A stretch of 64,000 nucleotides of DNA from the NCBI RefSeq assembly GCF_030818255.1, contig NZ_JAUTAG010000001.1, positions 1,302,001-1,366,000 of the forward strand. Direction: 5' to 3'. A model generated the notes under the pieces. That model worked only from the letters and a program-made list of their open reading frames with translations, made no database searches and was not told the DNA's origin. The position numbers and the translations under genes are program-made. The stretch comes from Microbacterium sp. SORGH_AS_0969. GTDB lineage: Bacteria; Actinomycetota; Actinomycetes; Actinomycetales; Microbacteriaceae. Shown here one piece after another: positions 41,898 through 50,806 of the stretch (positions within the stretch are counted from its first letter, which is position 1; the number at the start of each line of letters is the position of its first letter).

Positions 41898-42452
41898 ATG
41901 ATGGCCAGACACCTCGTCGCGATACTTCACAGCCTGCCAAGCGGTGGGGGCAAACCAACCATCAGGCGAGTGGACTTGGCGCGGCAAGCCCTCGGATGCA
42001 CGTCCTCGTCGATCGCGAATATCTTCCCTGCGAAGCTCGCGGGAGTGCGTGACATGTCCGTGCCGGGCGCCGAGGCCATCTGGCACCTCGGTCGCATTCA
42101 GATTGAGGGCGAAGTGGCGCGCCACGATACATCTGATGTTCTGCTCGGGTACGGGGTGTCGGAACCAGGTGGAGTCCTGCGCTCGCAGTTCCGGGAGCAG
42201 ATGGCCTGGCTGGAGAGTCTGCTCATCGCTTCCGGCCACCGCGTCTGGACATTCGGCGGTCGACCGACGCACCCCTCACGTTGGCAGCGGGTCGTTTTCA
42301 GAGAACGCCCTGGCCGAGCCATAGAGCAAGTCGTGGCCGACCTACTCACTCCAGTCCCGCCTGCGTGGCATCCGTTTAGCCGTCATGCCCTGGACCGGAC
42401 CGCGCCGACAGGAATGTCGCGGCCCGTCGATACGATGAACCGACGACCCTGA
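41898..42452 (+). CDS. Hypothetical protein preceding the type III R-M genes, 184 aa
   Basis: I do not recognise the 184-residue product. The first third (TIRRVDLARQALGCTSSSIA then NIFPAKLAGVRDM) looks like a small helical, possibly DNA-binding unit; the middle (DTSDVLLGYGVSEPGGVLRS, QFREQMAWLESLLIASGHRV) is mixed alpha/beta. The gene ends 11 bases before mod on the same strand and shares the lower GC and mixed codon use of the island, so it is likely part of the same operon. ATG 41898 and ATG 41901 are adjacent alternatives. A regulatory or accessory role for the R-M system is inference. Confidence 0.65.
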   Translation: MMARHLVAILHSLPSGGGKPTIRRVDLARQALGCTSSSIANIFPAKLAGVRDMSVPGAEAIWHLGRIQIEGEVARHDTSDVLLGYGVSEPGGVLRSQFREQMAWLESLLIASGHRVWTFGGRPTHPSRWQRVVFRERPGRAIEQVVADLLTPVPPAWHPFSRHALDRTAPTGMSRPVDTMNRRP

Positions 42453-42463
42453 TTGAGGAGCAA

Positions 42464-44728
42464 ATGACAGAGCTGGACGACGCGCTCGCTCGCGTACATG
42501 ACGAGGGGGTACGAGCTCAGCTGCAGGCCGGCATAGACGCGCTGACGCGGCAGCTGCGGTTTGGTCTGGTCTTCGAGCGGCACCTGCCTGAGGGCGTGCG
42601 GGCCTATGGCGCCGCGATCCGCGTCGACGACACAGTGCAGTTCCGCTCGGACCTGACCGGCAACCAGGAGTTCAAGGTTCTTACGATTGCGGGCGAGACC
42701 GCGACTATTCGGGCGACGGATGGCGCGGAGCAAACCGCAGGCCTACACGAACTCGTCGTCCTCAAGCGCTTTGGCGAACCGGCCTATCCTGCGCTGAAGT
42801 CGGTGGGTGCGCACCGTGGTTCGAACGACCGACCGTTCCACACCGTCATCAACGGTGAGAATTACCACGCTTTACAACTACTGCGGTACCTGTATCGGAG
42901 TCAGGTGGATTGCATCTACATCGATCCGCCCTACAACACAGGTGCGAAGGACTGGAAGTACAATAACCGGTACGTCGACAACAACGACCGATGGAGACAC
43001 AGCAAGTGGTTGTCGTTCATGGAGAAGCGACTGACTATCGCCCGAGAACTCCTCAAGCCTGACGGTGTGCTGATCGTTACGATCGATGAGCACGAGGTGC
43101 ATCATCTCGGAGTGCTACTCGAGCAGATGTTTCCCAGCCACAACGTCCACACGGTGAGCATCGTCATCAATCCGAAGGGGACAGGAAAGTTCAATTTCTC
43201 CAGGATCGCGGAGTATGCCCTGTTCGTGATTCCTGATGTGAACAACAGCATCATTCGCGGTCTCCCACCGGAGGAGGCCGATCTGATGACCGGGCGCCGC
43301 ACGCTCGATAGTCAGGACTGGTATGAGTTCGATGAGGATGCCCCTGAACTGCGCGAGCCGTCCGCAACTGATGATGGCGCTCAGGATTCCGATGGCGCGT
43401 CCGAAGATGTTGATGCCCGTCGGGCGACCTCAGATGCGGGCCCAGATGAAGATGACGATGACTATGACGACGAAGCGCTCGAGACCGCTTCCGATGCAAC
43501 CGAGCTCGTCGAGACGTCGTCGGTAACGCTTCCGTTCCCGGCCGAGGATCTGCCCCTCTGGGAACTACGTCACGCCCGTCGACGTGGCGGCGAGTCCAGT
43601 TACCGCCACCAGCGGCCCAATCAGTTCTATGCGCTTTACGTAGACCCGGACGCGAAGAAGGTGGTGCGCGCTGGTCCATCCCTAGCCCTCGATGCGCGCC
43701 CTGACCATTCGGTGGTGGATGGCTTGGTTCCGGTGTGGCCCGTGGACGCGGAGGGCAACGAGCGAGTTTGGCGATTCATCCCACCCTCGATGCAGTCGCG
43801 TATCGACGACGGGATGGTGGTTCTGGGTCGCCCCAACACTGAAGCCACGTCTTGGACCGTCAACTACTGGACGCCGCGAGTTGTGCGAAAGAAATACAAG
43901 GACGTTTGGTGGAATACCCTTCACGACGCGGGCACGCACGGCACAACACTGCTCGCCAAATTTCTCGGGCAGCGCAACGCCTTCCCGTTTCCGAAGTCGC
44001 TCTACTCGGTCCGTGACGCGCTGCTCGCTGTCGTACGCGACAGGCCAAACGCACTCATCCTCGACTTCTTCGCCGGCTCCGGGACGACCTTGCACGCCAC
44101 CTCACTCATAAATGAGTCGGACCAGGGCTCGCGGCGCACAATCTTGGTGACCAACAACGAAGTCGATGCGAAAACAAGCCGACGCCTGCGTCGAGAGGGC
44201 CACTTGCCCGGAGACGAGGAGTACGAGAGGCACGGCATATTCCGGCTCGCAACCCGTCCGCGCGTGGAGGCGGCGCTCACGGGGCGCACGCCAGACGGAA
44301 GCCCCGCCGTGGGCAAGTACGCGGACGGTCGGTCCTTCTCGGACGGCTTCGATGAGAACGTTGAGTTCTTCGAGCTGAGGTACCTCGACAAGGATGACGT
44401 GCGGCAAGGGACTGAGTTCGCCGCCATCGAGCCACTTCTCTGGCTTCAAGCCGGAGGGATTGGCGAACGCGGATCGCTCGACGCATCTGCTCATTTCGGC
44501 ATTGCGACGCGCAGCAACTATGCGGTCCTCTTCCACCGCGCCGCGTACGCTAACTTCCTTCGCGCGCTCGCGGCGGCGGACGGTGTTGAGCACGTTTACT
44601 TGGTCACGGATTCCGAGGACGCGTACCGCCAAATGACAGCCCGGCTACCCGAAGGAATGACGGCCTCGATGCTCTACCGGGACTACCTCACAAACTTCCG
44701 AATCAACACGATCGAGGCCTACCGATGA
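42464..44728 (+). CDS. mod: Type III restriction-modification methyltransferase (Mod)
   Basis: The 754-residue adenine-N6 methyltransferase has motif IV DPPYNTGAKDW at residue 154 ahead of motif I FFAGSGTTLHA at residue 536, the beta-class order of type III Mod subunits. YIDPPYNTG and WLSFMEKRLTIARELL are typical. Between them, residues about 285-350 form a very acidic insert (DEDDDDYDDEALETASDATE region) not expected in the family, placed where the target-recognition region lies. TGAGGAG precedes ATG 42464. The stop overlaps the res start by 4 bases. GC is lower than in flanking DNA, suggesting acquisition by transfer. Confidence 0.93.
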   Translation: MTELDDALARVHDEGVRAQLQAGIDALTRQLRFGLVFERHLPEGVRAYGAAIRVDDTVQFRSDLTGNQEFKVLTIAGETATIRATDGAEQTAGLHELVVLKRFGEPAYPALKSVGAHRGSNDRPFHTVINGENYHALQLLRYLYRSQVDCIYIDPPYNTGAKDWKYNNRYVDNNDRWRHSKWLSFMEKRLTIARELLKPDGVLIVTIDEHEVHHLGVLLEQMFPSHNVHTVSIVINPKGTGKFNFSRIAEYALFVIPDVNNSIIRGLPPEEADLMTGRRTLDSQDWYEFDEDAPELREPSATDDGAQDSDGASEDVDARRATSDAGPDEDDDDYDDEALETASDATELVETSSVTLPFPAEDLPLWELRHARRRGGESSYRHQRPNQFYALYVDPDAKKVVRAGPSLALDARPDHSVVDGLVPVWPVDAEGNERVWRFIPPSMQSRIDDGMVVLGRPNTEATSWTVNYWTPRVVRKKYKDVWWNTLHDAGTHGTTLLAKFLGQRNAFPFPKSLYSVRDALLAVVRDRPNALILDFFAGSGTTLHATSLINESDQGSRRTILVTNNEVDAKTSRRLRREGHLPGDEEYERHGIFRLATRPRVEAALTGRTPDGSPAVGKYADGRSFSDGFDENVEFFELRYLDKDDVRQGTEFAAIEPLLWLQAGGIGERGSLDASAHFGIATRSNYAVLFHRAAYANFLRALAAADGVEHVYLVTDSEDAYRQMTARLPEGMTASMLYRDYLTNFRINTIEAYR

Positions 44729-47247
44729 AGTTTTCGCTGCTTCGTTTCCAGCAGGACGTGGTCGGAGATGCCATTCGAAACGTCCGGCTGAGCATGAACG
44801 AAGTGGCTCAAGTTGGAGGCGCAGCAGGCGGGCAAGTTGTCACTCTCATTGCGCCAACCGGTGCCGGAAAGACTGTCATGGCCGCCGCGGTGTTGGAAGC
44901 ACTCTTCGCGGGAGACGCGGATCAGGTGGGCGAGGACAGGCTCACCGTCGTGTGGCTCAGTGATCTTCCGAAAGTGAACGAGCAGACCGCTCGACGGCTC
45001 TCGGCCGCGTCAAGCGAGCTGGACTCCCGATTGATTGATCTCGACAACGACTTCAGCGGGGCCGAGTTGTCACCTGGCCGAATCTACTTCTTGAACACCC
45101 AAAAACTCGCGGCGAACGCAGGTTTGGTCAACGACGGGGAGGCTCGACCGTACACGATCTGGGAGATCCTTAACCGTACCGTCGCGCGCGATCCCGCGAA
45201 GTTCATTCTGGTGATCGACGAAGCGCATCGCGGCATGGAGCGTGGGTCGGCTGCCGACGGCGCGAGCACGATTGTTCAGCGATTCATCCTGGGCAGCGAG
45301 AACCTCAACCCGATACCAATCATCGTTGGGCTGTCGGCCACGCCGACACGCTTCACGGAGCTGCTTCAGAACGACACGCGGCGGGTAGTCCGCCGTACTG
45401 AGGCGGACGTCCCGGAGGTACGCAAATCTGGCCTCATCAAGGATCGAGTGGTTGTCTGGCGCCCGGAAGACAGCCTGACGCATTCCGAACACACGCTGTT
45501 GCAGCGAGCGGCGCAGGAGTTGCAGGACTTTACCCTTCGCTGGCGCACGTATTCAGAACGTCAGGGTCTCGCGAAAACGGTTGAGCCCGTCCTGGTCGTT
45601 CAAGTTGAAGACCGCACCAGTGATTCGATCTCCGCCACTGACATCGAGTCGGCCATACAAGCCATCGAAGAAGTCATCGGCGCTCAGCATCCGGATGCCT
45701 TCGCGCACAGCTTCGGGGACGCACCCACCGGGATCGGCATCGGGGGATCTCGACGTCTCCGGTACATTAACGCCTCCGACATCGACGCGGACCCACTTGT
45801 CCGCGTTGTGTTCTTCAAGACGTCGCTAGTCACGGGTTGGGATTGTCCCCGGGCTGAAGTCATGATGTCCTACCGGACGGCCGAGGACCCAACGTCGATC
45901 GCTCAGTTGGTGGGGCGCATGGTACGCACGCCACTTGCCCGGCGTGTCTCGGAGGACGACGTGCTCAACTCAGTTTCGCTCTATCTTCCGAAGTACAATC
46001 GCGCCGCCGTGCAGGACATCGTCAAGCGACTGAAGGCTGGCGACCCTGACTCGTTCCCTGCAATCGATGCCGACGAGGGCGCCGAAGTTGTCACTTGCGA
46101 GCGTGATGAGCGGCTCTATTCGCGGATCGAAGAACGCGCCGCCCTGCTCAGGACCTACATTGTGCCCAGACCACGGCGTATGCCGCCCGTGCAGCGAGTT
46201 GAACGGCTGGCCGGTTCCCTGTCGGACTTCGATCTCCTGCCGACTGCCCCGACTGAAATCGAGGACAAACTCCTCGACCTACTATGGGGTCAACTGGAGT
46301 CACTTCGTCAGGATCCCGAGTTCCAGGCGGCTCTGGCCGACAGCCGAAAGATCGGGCTGAACGCTGTCACCCTGACCTATCTGACTGGCCTTACTGCAGA
46401 CACGTCGATCCAGATTGAGTCGACGTCCACTTCGTTGGAGCGTCTGTTTGATCAAGTGGGTGCGCGAACAGGCGCAGGGCTTCATCTCAAGCTCTGGCGG
46501 CGAATTCGCCTCGCTGATCGAATGAAGTCGTCGGACGAGGCCCACGTAGAGGTCATCGCTGTACTGAGACATCCCGACTCAGCTGCCGCGCTGGAGCAGT
46601 GCGCACGAGAGATCTACGAGACCTGGATGTCGGCGTACGCAGAAGCTTTCGACGGTCTGAGTGAAGACGCGCAGGAAGAGATTGATCGACTGAGAGAGGA
46701 GGCTGATGCTCCGAGCGCCCATCGCATACAGCTGCCTGCCAACGTCACAGCTCGTCGGACGACCCGAAGCACCGACTGGCCGAAAAACCTCTACCGGGAC
46801 CCGCAGGGCTACTTCCCCGACAGGCTCAACGAGTGGGAGGAAGGCGTGCTGGAGGCCGAGATCGCCCGCACTGACCTCATCTGCTGGGTAAGGAACACGC
46901 CGCGTAAACGCTGGGCCGTCGCATACCCGTACGACAAGACTCCCTCCGAGAAGGCCGCTGCCTACCCTGACTTCGTGTTCTACCGATCCGCGGGTGATGA
47001 TGTGCGTGCTGACCTAGTGGATCCTCACGGTATCCACCTCCCTGATGCGCCCGCAAAGGCTCGCGGGTTCGCCGCGTATGCGAAGCTACACGGCGCGACG
47101 TTCGATCGCATCGAGATGGTCATTTACGACGAACAAAGCAAGCGCAAGCGCACGCTGAATCTCAAATCGATCGCAGTGCGGGATCAGGTCGGAAAAGTGA
47201 CCACCCGGGAGCACCTGCAAGCGCTTTTTGACATCGTTGGGAGCTAA
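44725..47247 (+). CDS. res: Type III restriction enzyme helicase/nuclease (Res)
   Basis: The 840-residue subunit has helicase motif I IAPTGAGKTVMAA near residue 45, motif II VIDEAHRG near residue 165, motif III GLSATPTRF, and motif VI IAQLVGRMVRTPLARR. The C-terminal region contains AAYPDFVFYRSAGDD and ADLVDPHGIHLPDAP, which should be the PD-(D/E)XK endonuclease, although the final lysine is not in the textbook position. It acts with Mod to cut unmodified DNA carrying two inversely oriented sites. It is coupled to mod by ATGA overlap and appears intact. Confidence 0.92.
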   Translation: MKFSLLRFQQDVVGDAIRNVRLSMNEVAQVGGAAGGQVVTLIAPTGAGKTVMAAAVLEALFAGDADQVGEDRLTVVWLSDLPKVNEQTARRLSAASSELDSRLIDLDNDFSGAELSPGRIYFLNTQKLAANAGLVNDGEARPYTIWEILNRTVARDPAKFILVIDEAHRGMERGSAADGASTIVQRFILGSENLNPIPIIVGLSATPTRFTELLQNDTRRVVRRTEADVPEVRKSGLIKDRVVVWRPEDSLTHSEHTLLQRAAQELQDFTLRWRTYSERQGLAKTVEPVLVVQVEDRTSDSISATDIESAIQAIEEVIGAQHPDAFAHSFGDAPTGIGIGGSRRLRYINASDIDADPLVRVVFFKTSLVTGWDCPRAEVMMSYRTAEDPTSIAQLVGRMVRTPLARRVSEDDVLNSVSLYLPKYNRAAVQDIVKRLKAGDPDSFPAIDADEGAEVVTCERDERLYSRIEERAALLRTYIVPRPRRMPPVQRVERLAGSLSDFDLLPTAPTEIEDKLLDLLWGQLESLRQDPEFQAALADSRKIGLNAVTLTYLTGLTADTSIQIESTSTSLERLFDQVGARTGAGLHLKLWRRIRLADRMKSSDEAHVEVIAVLRHPDSAAALEQCAREIYETWMSAYAEAFDGLSEDAQEEIDRLREEADAPSAHRIQLPANVTARRTTRSTDWPKNLYRDPQGYFPDRLNEWEEGVLEAEIARTDLICWVRNTPRKRWAVAYPYDKTPSEKAAAYPDFVFYRSAGDDVRADLVDPHGIHLPDAPAKARGFAAYAKLHGATFDRIEMVIYDEQSKRKRTLNLKSIAVRDQVGKVTTREHLQALFDIVGS

Positions 47248-48173
47248 TACGAGTAGCGACCGGAACTTGACATCAAGGAGTGCGAACGACCGGAACAAGT
47301 CCGCGAATTCTGGCGTCGATAATGGCTGAGCCCTGTGCCGTCCGTTTCCGAAGGCCCCGCCACGAGCGACAGCTAGAGGGGCGGCGAGAAATGAAAGCGC
47401 GAGCTCAGCGGGAGCGCTGCCTTCATTCAGGACACTGTCAAGATCAGCTGCAGACGAGAGCCCCGAGACCAGACGATTCTTGGGTAGCGTATCGAGGTGC
47501 GACACGGCCAGATCGGCGGCGGGTTGATAGTCGACAATCTTCACGTGCTGGGAATCACTGAAGTGGATTTTGTCGGGGACCCGCCCGCAAAGCAAGGGGC
47601 ATATATGAAGGTCTCGCCGATCACTCATCGAAGGCGCATGCCAGAGGCGCTCAGGTCTTCTGGGTCACAAAACTCGAACTCGCCTGGGGAGTGATTCATT
47701 AGCGAGCGTCGCTTCATCGGATTTCGATGCCACGAGTCGGCTTAGGGCTGATGGGTCTTCGGTCCTGAAAGGCAGCATACGAAGGGACTTCCGGTCGCCG
47801 GCGCCTGTTCGCAGACGGCAAAGCTCTCGTCTACGTTGCGCACCCGACGGTGATCAGACGTCCTGACCGGCATCGAGTCGTTTCGTTGGCAACCTCGAAG
47901 TGCACGGAGTTGACAAGCGCCGAACGTTGCCTTACTGCCAACCTCTTCTGGCGGCGCAGACACATATTCGGCATCGGTTCGCGCCACCACTTTTTGTGCC
48001 TGCACGGCGGGAGCTTGACGCCGTCCAGGTTGGTGCGCATCCAACCGAGCGGTCACGTGCGCCCTGGGCGTTGCCCTAGGCTTAGTGACTCATTCCGCCC
48101 TGCAGCAGCGGCGGTCTGCCGACGCCAGTTCCAGACTTCTCAGGGCCAGGGACTCAAACCAGTCGTTGCCCAC
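47248..48173. other. Gene-poor stretch of the island
   Basis: No reading frame here has convincing codon use or a ribosome binding site on either strand. Short open frames exist but overlap each other in opposite directions. TAGGCT at 48077-48082 resembles a leaderless -10 and is followed by GTG, but the 50-codon frame has no protein-like features. The stretch is best read as decayed island DNA. Confidence 0.6.
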
Positions 48174-48293
48174 CTATGGCGCGGTGATGGCACCGCAGGA
48201 TGGGCACCGCCAACAGGCCTCAACCCAGGATCCATGAATTTCGAGGCGAACCAGGCAAATTGTGCAATTCGGCGTGAAGATGATGTCGTCCAC
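48174..48293 (-). CDS. 39-aa zinc-ribbon-like ORF
   Basis: From GTG 48293 the frame reads MDDIIFTPNCTICLVRLEIH followed by GSWVEACWRCPSCGAITAP and a TAG. The CTIC and CWRCPSCG pairs give a CxxC-x18-CxxC layout typical of a minimal zinc ribbon. No clear Shine-Dalgarno sequence is present. It may be a small real protein or the relic of a longer one. No family name can be given. Confidence 0.35.
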   Translation of the reverse strand: MDDIIFTPNCTICLVRLEIHGSWVEACWRCPSCGAITAP

Positions 48294-48505
48294 GCAGCAA
48301 CGTTAGTGGTGGCATCAGCTCACAGCGCGTGAACCGTGCTCATCTGTGGACAAGTAGGCGACGGCGCCACCGCAATCCTCGCCCAGGGTGTGTCGGGCGC
48401 AACGAAGCGCATCGGGATGCTGAAAGGTGTCGCGAGCGGAGGGAGGCCGCCGCCGTGTTCCCTCTCCAGTAGAAGGCTGACAACGATTCGCGTGGGCAGC
48501 AGAAG

Positions 48506-48760
48506 TTAGATGTCGGCGCTTACGCGCTCTATCTGGTTTTCGAGGGCGGCTAGGTTCTTCGTCCCTTGCGAAGCGGCCACTGTTGTATCGTGCCCGGAGA
48601 CTGAATTGGAGGCGCTGCGCAGGCGGTCCAGTGCCGACACCGAGGATTTCGCGCCTAGGCCATCCGGAGGTAAGGCCAAACGCGCGAAGGGGGTGCTCGC
48701 GTCACGGCGATCCAGGCGAAGGCCCGGGCGTTTCGTGAATGCCTTCCCCGGTCTTATCAA
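48506..48760 (-). CDS. Doubtful 84-aa ORF downstream of the methyltransferase
   Basis: A frame from TTG 48760 encodes 84 residues ending DRLRSASNSVSGHDTTVAAS and QGTKNLAALENQIERVSADI. It starts 10 bases after the methyltransferase gene on the same strand, which is its main support. The weak start codon and moderate third-position GC make it uncertain; it could be a truncated 3' fragment. Confidence 0.25.
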   Translation of the reverse strand: MIRPGKAFTKRPGLRLDRRDASTPFARLALPPDGLGAKSSVSALDRLRSASNSVSGHDTTVAASQGTKNLAALENQIERVSADI

Positions 48761-48770
48761 GCTCGGCGCA

Positions 48771-49499
48771 CTATTCGACGACGGCCTCTATTCCGATGAA
48801 ACGCGGAAACGGAAACGTAACGCGTGGCTCGGGTCCGCGAAGCTCCTGGAGGTGAGTTACCTTAAGGCCATTTGTGCGGAACGCCTGCAGGTATGTGCTT
48901 AGTGGTCGATGAACATGAGTTGCTATTAGGCCGAACTCGTGGGAGCTTGTCTTGAATGGTGCTTCGATAACAGCCTCGGTGAGGTAGTCAAAGCCCGGGT
49001 TCGTCGCGTACCCCCAATAAATGGGCCAAAATGTGGGGTGGGTCATCGTTGCGAGGATTCGTCCCTTGCGTGCGATGCGTGCGATCGCCGCAATGAAAGA
49101 GTCAAGATGCAGCGCATCCATAAGAACCATGTTGGCTACTACGAGATCGATTTCAGCGTCCGGATGCTGCGCGGCCCACTGCTCTGCCGAGGCGACGGCG
49201 TATCTTGTTCCGTCATCGTGCGACTGAGCAATGTCGATACTGACGCTACTGGGGTCAATCCCGACTACCGTCTCGGCGCGAAGGTGGAGTTTCGAGGTGA
49301 GACGCCCAGTGCCGCAGCCCACATCAATGATGTTCCGCGCCCCGCGGGTTCGATCGAGAACCCAGGGTTCTAACACTCGGGTGAAGGATGCATCGTGATT
49401 ACCGGCCACTTGCGCGTCTCGCTCAGGAGCGATCAAATCCCATTCGCCGGTAACAGCGGTCTGGGCCTTGTGCGCAACGATTCGAATGTCTTCGTTCAA
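48771..49499 (-). CDS. Class I SAM-dependent methyltransferase
   Basis: The 242-residue protein has SAM motif I NIIDVGCGTGRLTSKL, the acidic loop VVGIDPSSVSIDIAQ, and a post-I region DLVVANMVLMDALHLDSFIA. This is the small-molecule/UbiE-like Methyltransf_11 type rather than a DNA methyltransferase, as it lacks NPPY. TTG 49499 overlaps the previous TGA (TTGA) with AGGAG 7 bases upstream, so it is translationally coupled to the two-TM protein. The target is unknown. Confidence 0.85.
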   Translation of the reverse strand: MNEDIRIVAHKAQTAVTGEWDLIAPERDAQVAGNHDASFTRVLEPWVLDRTRGARNIIDVGCGTGRLTSKLHLRAETVVGIDPSSVSIDIAQSHDDGTRYAVASAEQWAAQHPDAEIDLVVANMVLMDALHLDSFIAAIARIARKGRILATMTHPTFWPIYWGYATNPGFDYLTEAVIEAPFKTSSHEFGLIATHVHRPLSTYLQAFRTNGLKVTHLQELRGPEPRVTFPFPRFIGIEAVVE

Positions 49500-50110
49500 G
49501 GCGTGGCTCCTGCCGCAACGTGGCGCTTTGCCAGCCGATAGAGATCGTCAGCCAGGTAGACGGTTGGGTCGCTTTCGGCGTGAACCTCACGGATGGTATG
49601 AGCACCACTGTCCCCGTGTCCGATAGCGACCCAAGCGTCGGCGCGCGCATGATTCACCAGAGTGAACCGGCTCCGAAATCTGAAATCCCGATCGCCATAG
49701 TAGTAGGTCTCTGCTCCAGCGTTTTCGAGTTCTCGACTAAGGTCGGTTGGGCGTGGCATCACAAGTGCTAAAGATTTTTGCCTAGCTTTTTCAAAAAGGG
49801 CGTCGCGCGCCTCCCCCGCCACCCAACTCAGGTCGTTCGAGGACATCACACATTGTCCGTCGAACTTCAGAACCCGGATCATATAGTTGAGAATTTTCTT
49901 GTTGCGGTCTCTGCCGCGGTAGCGGATAGGCTGACTTCGCTTCGCCCCGACAACATCCCAAACTGCCAAAACGGCTGCCAGTAAGATAGCCAGAGTTACG
50001 ACGATCGCGTTCAATGGGGTCTTCAGTAAAGCTCCGACGTCGCCGGCCAGTAAGACGCCTAGGATGAGGGCGGCAAGTGCAGCGGCGTGCGCGAGGACGG
50101 TTCGTGTCAT
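49496..50110 (-). CDS. Two-TM protein with a cytoplasmic PLD-like domain
   Basis: The 204-residue protein has two N-terminal hydrophobic segments (AHAAALAALILGVLLAGDVG, PLNAIVVTLAILLAAVLAVW), then a cytoplasmic domain of about 140 residues: KKILNYMIRVLKFDGQCVMS, ALFEKARQKSLALVMPRPTD, and RFTLVNHARADAWVAIG. The last part resembles phospholipase D-like regulatory or effector domains that lack the HKD motif, but this is only a visual similarity. ATG 50110 follows TAGCCT (50117-50122) at 6 bases, a leaderless start. It is the first gene of a coupled unit with the methyltransferase inside the island. Confidence 0.75.
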   Translation of the reverse strand: MTRTVLAHAAALAALILGVLLAGDVGALLKTPLNAIVVTLAILLAAVLAVWDVVGAKRSQPIRYRGRDRNKKILNYMIRVLKFDGQCVMSSNDLSWVAGEARDALFEKARQKSLALVMPRPTDLSRELENAGAETYYYGDRDFRFRSRFTLVNHARADAWVAIGHGDSGAHTIREVHAESDPTVYLADDLYRLAKRHVAAGATP

Positions 50111-50253
50111 TGTCGAAGGCTATCGGGCCGGGGGCCTCCGTCTTCCACACGGGCATTTGAGTGGAAAGCCATCATCCGAACCCGGGCGACGGGACTCTAC
50201 CCCCCAGTCTCCCGATACGCCGGGCACACCTATGCCGCTCAGTTTATGCGTGC

Positions 50254-50709
50254 TTATTCGGTGGTGACCGACACACTCCACGTGACCCCAAACCGGTCCG
50301 TCAACATCCCGAACCCGGCACTCCACGCCGAAGCCCCCAGCGGCTCGACGACCGCGGCATCCACAGCCAGAGCATCCCAGTAGCCCTGCAGCTCCTCGAG
50401 CGTCGGCGTACGGATCGATACGAACGCCGCTTGTTCGGTGACGGTCGTGCCGTTCTCGCGGCGCGTCGCACCGCCGCCCGCGATGCCGCCTTCGGTGAGC
50501 CCCGGGATGTCGTAACCCATCACGCGGAATCCGTTCTCGGCGGCGACCAGGCCGAAGACGACCTTGTCGGATCCGGGGATCTCGGCCGGCATCCCGAAAT
50601 CCGCGTACGTGTTGATCACGAGGTGGCCGCCGAAGACGGACTGGTAGAACGTGAGCGCCTCGCGGGCGTCGCCTCGGAAGTTCAGGTGGGTGGTGGTCTG
50701 CACGGACAT
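50254..50709 (-). CDS. PhnB-type VOC family protein
   Basis: The 151-residue protein begins MSVQTTTHLNFRGDAREALT and continues FYQSVFGGHLVINTYADFG and AAENGFRVMGYDIPG, the PhnB / 3-demethylubiquinone methyltransferase-like VOC subfamily. Its function is unknown, though such proteins often accompany stress regulators. It is divergent from a WYL regulator at 50807, an association frequently seen for this subfamily, so it is the likely target of that regulator. Confidence 0.88.
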   Translation of the reverse strand: MSVQTTTHLNFRGDAREALTFYQSVFGGHLVINTYADFGMPAEIPGSDKVVFGLVAAENGFRVMGYDIPGLTEGGIAGGGATRRENGTTVTEQAAFVSIRTPTLEELQGYWDALAVDAAVVEPLGASAWSAGFGMLTDRFGVTWSVSVTTE

Positions 50710-50794
50710 TTCTGCTCCTCGGTATCTCGGCCGGAATCGGCCCGTGGAACGAGAGTCCCACCCGTATAGGTCTGGTTCTGTCCTAGATGCGATC

Positions 50795-50800
50795 TACCGT
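50795..50800 (+). promoter_or_regulatory. -10 box of leaderless WYL regulator gene
   Basis: TACCGT ends 6 bases before ATG 50807. Confidence 0.5.
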
Positions 50801-50806
50801 GGATGC

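Noticed and set aside
47850..48332. Plus-strand 160-codon frame in the gene-poor stretch
   Set aside because: Its composition is random-like, it has no start signal, and it overlaps the zinc-ribbon-like frame on the other strand.
48510..48902. Plus-strand 130-codon frame overlapping the 3' end of the methyltransferase gene
   Set aside because: It is mostly antisense to better-supported minus-strand sequence and has no ribosome binding site or protein-like features.
41723..50253. Integrated prophage or transposon as the vehicle of the low-GC island
   Set aside because: No integrase, transposase, tRNA target or flanking direct repeat could be seen, so the means of acquisition stays open.
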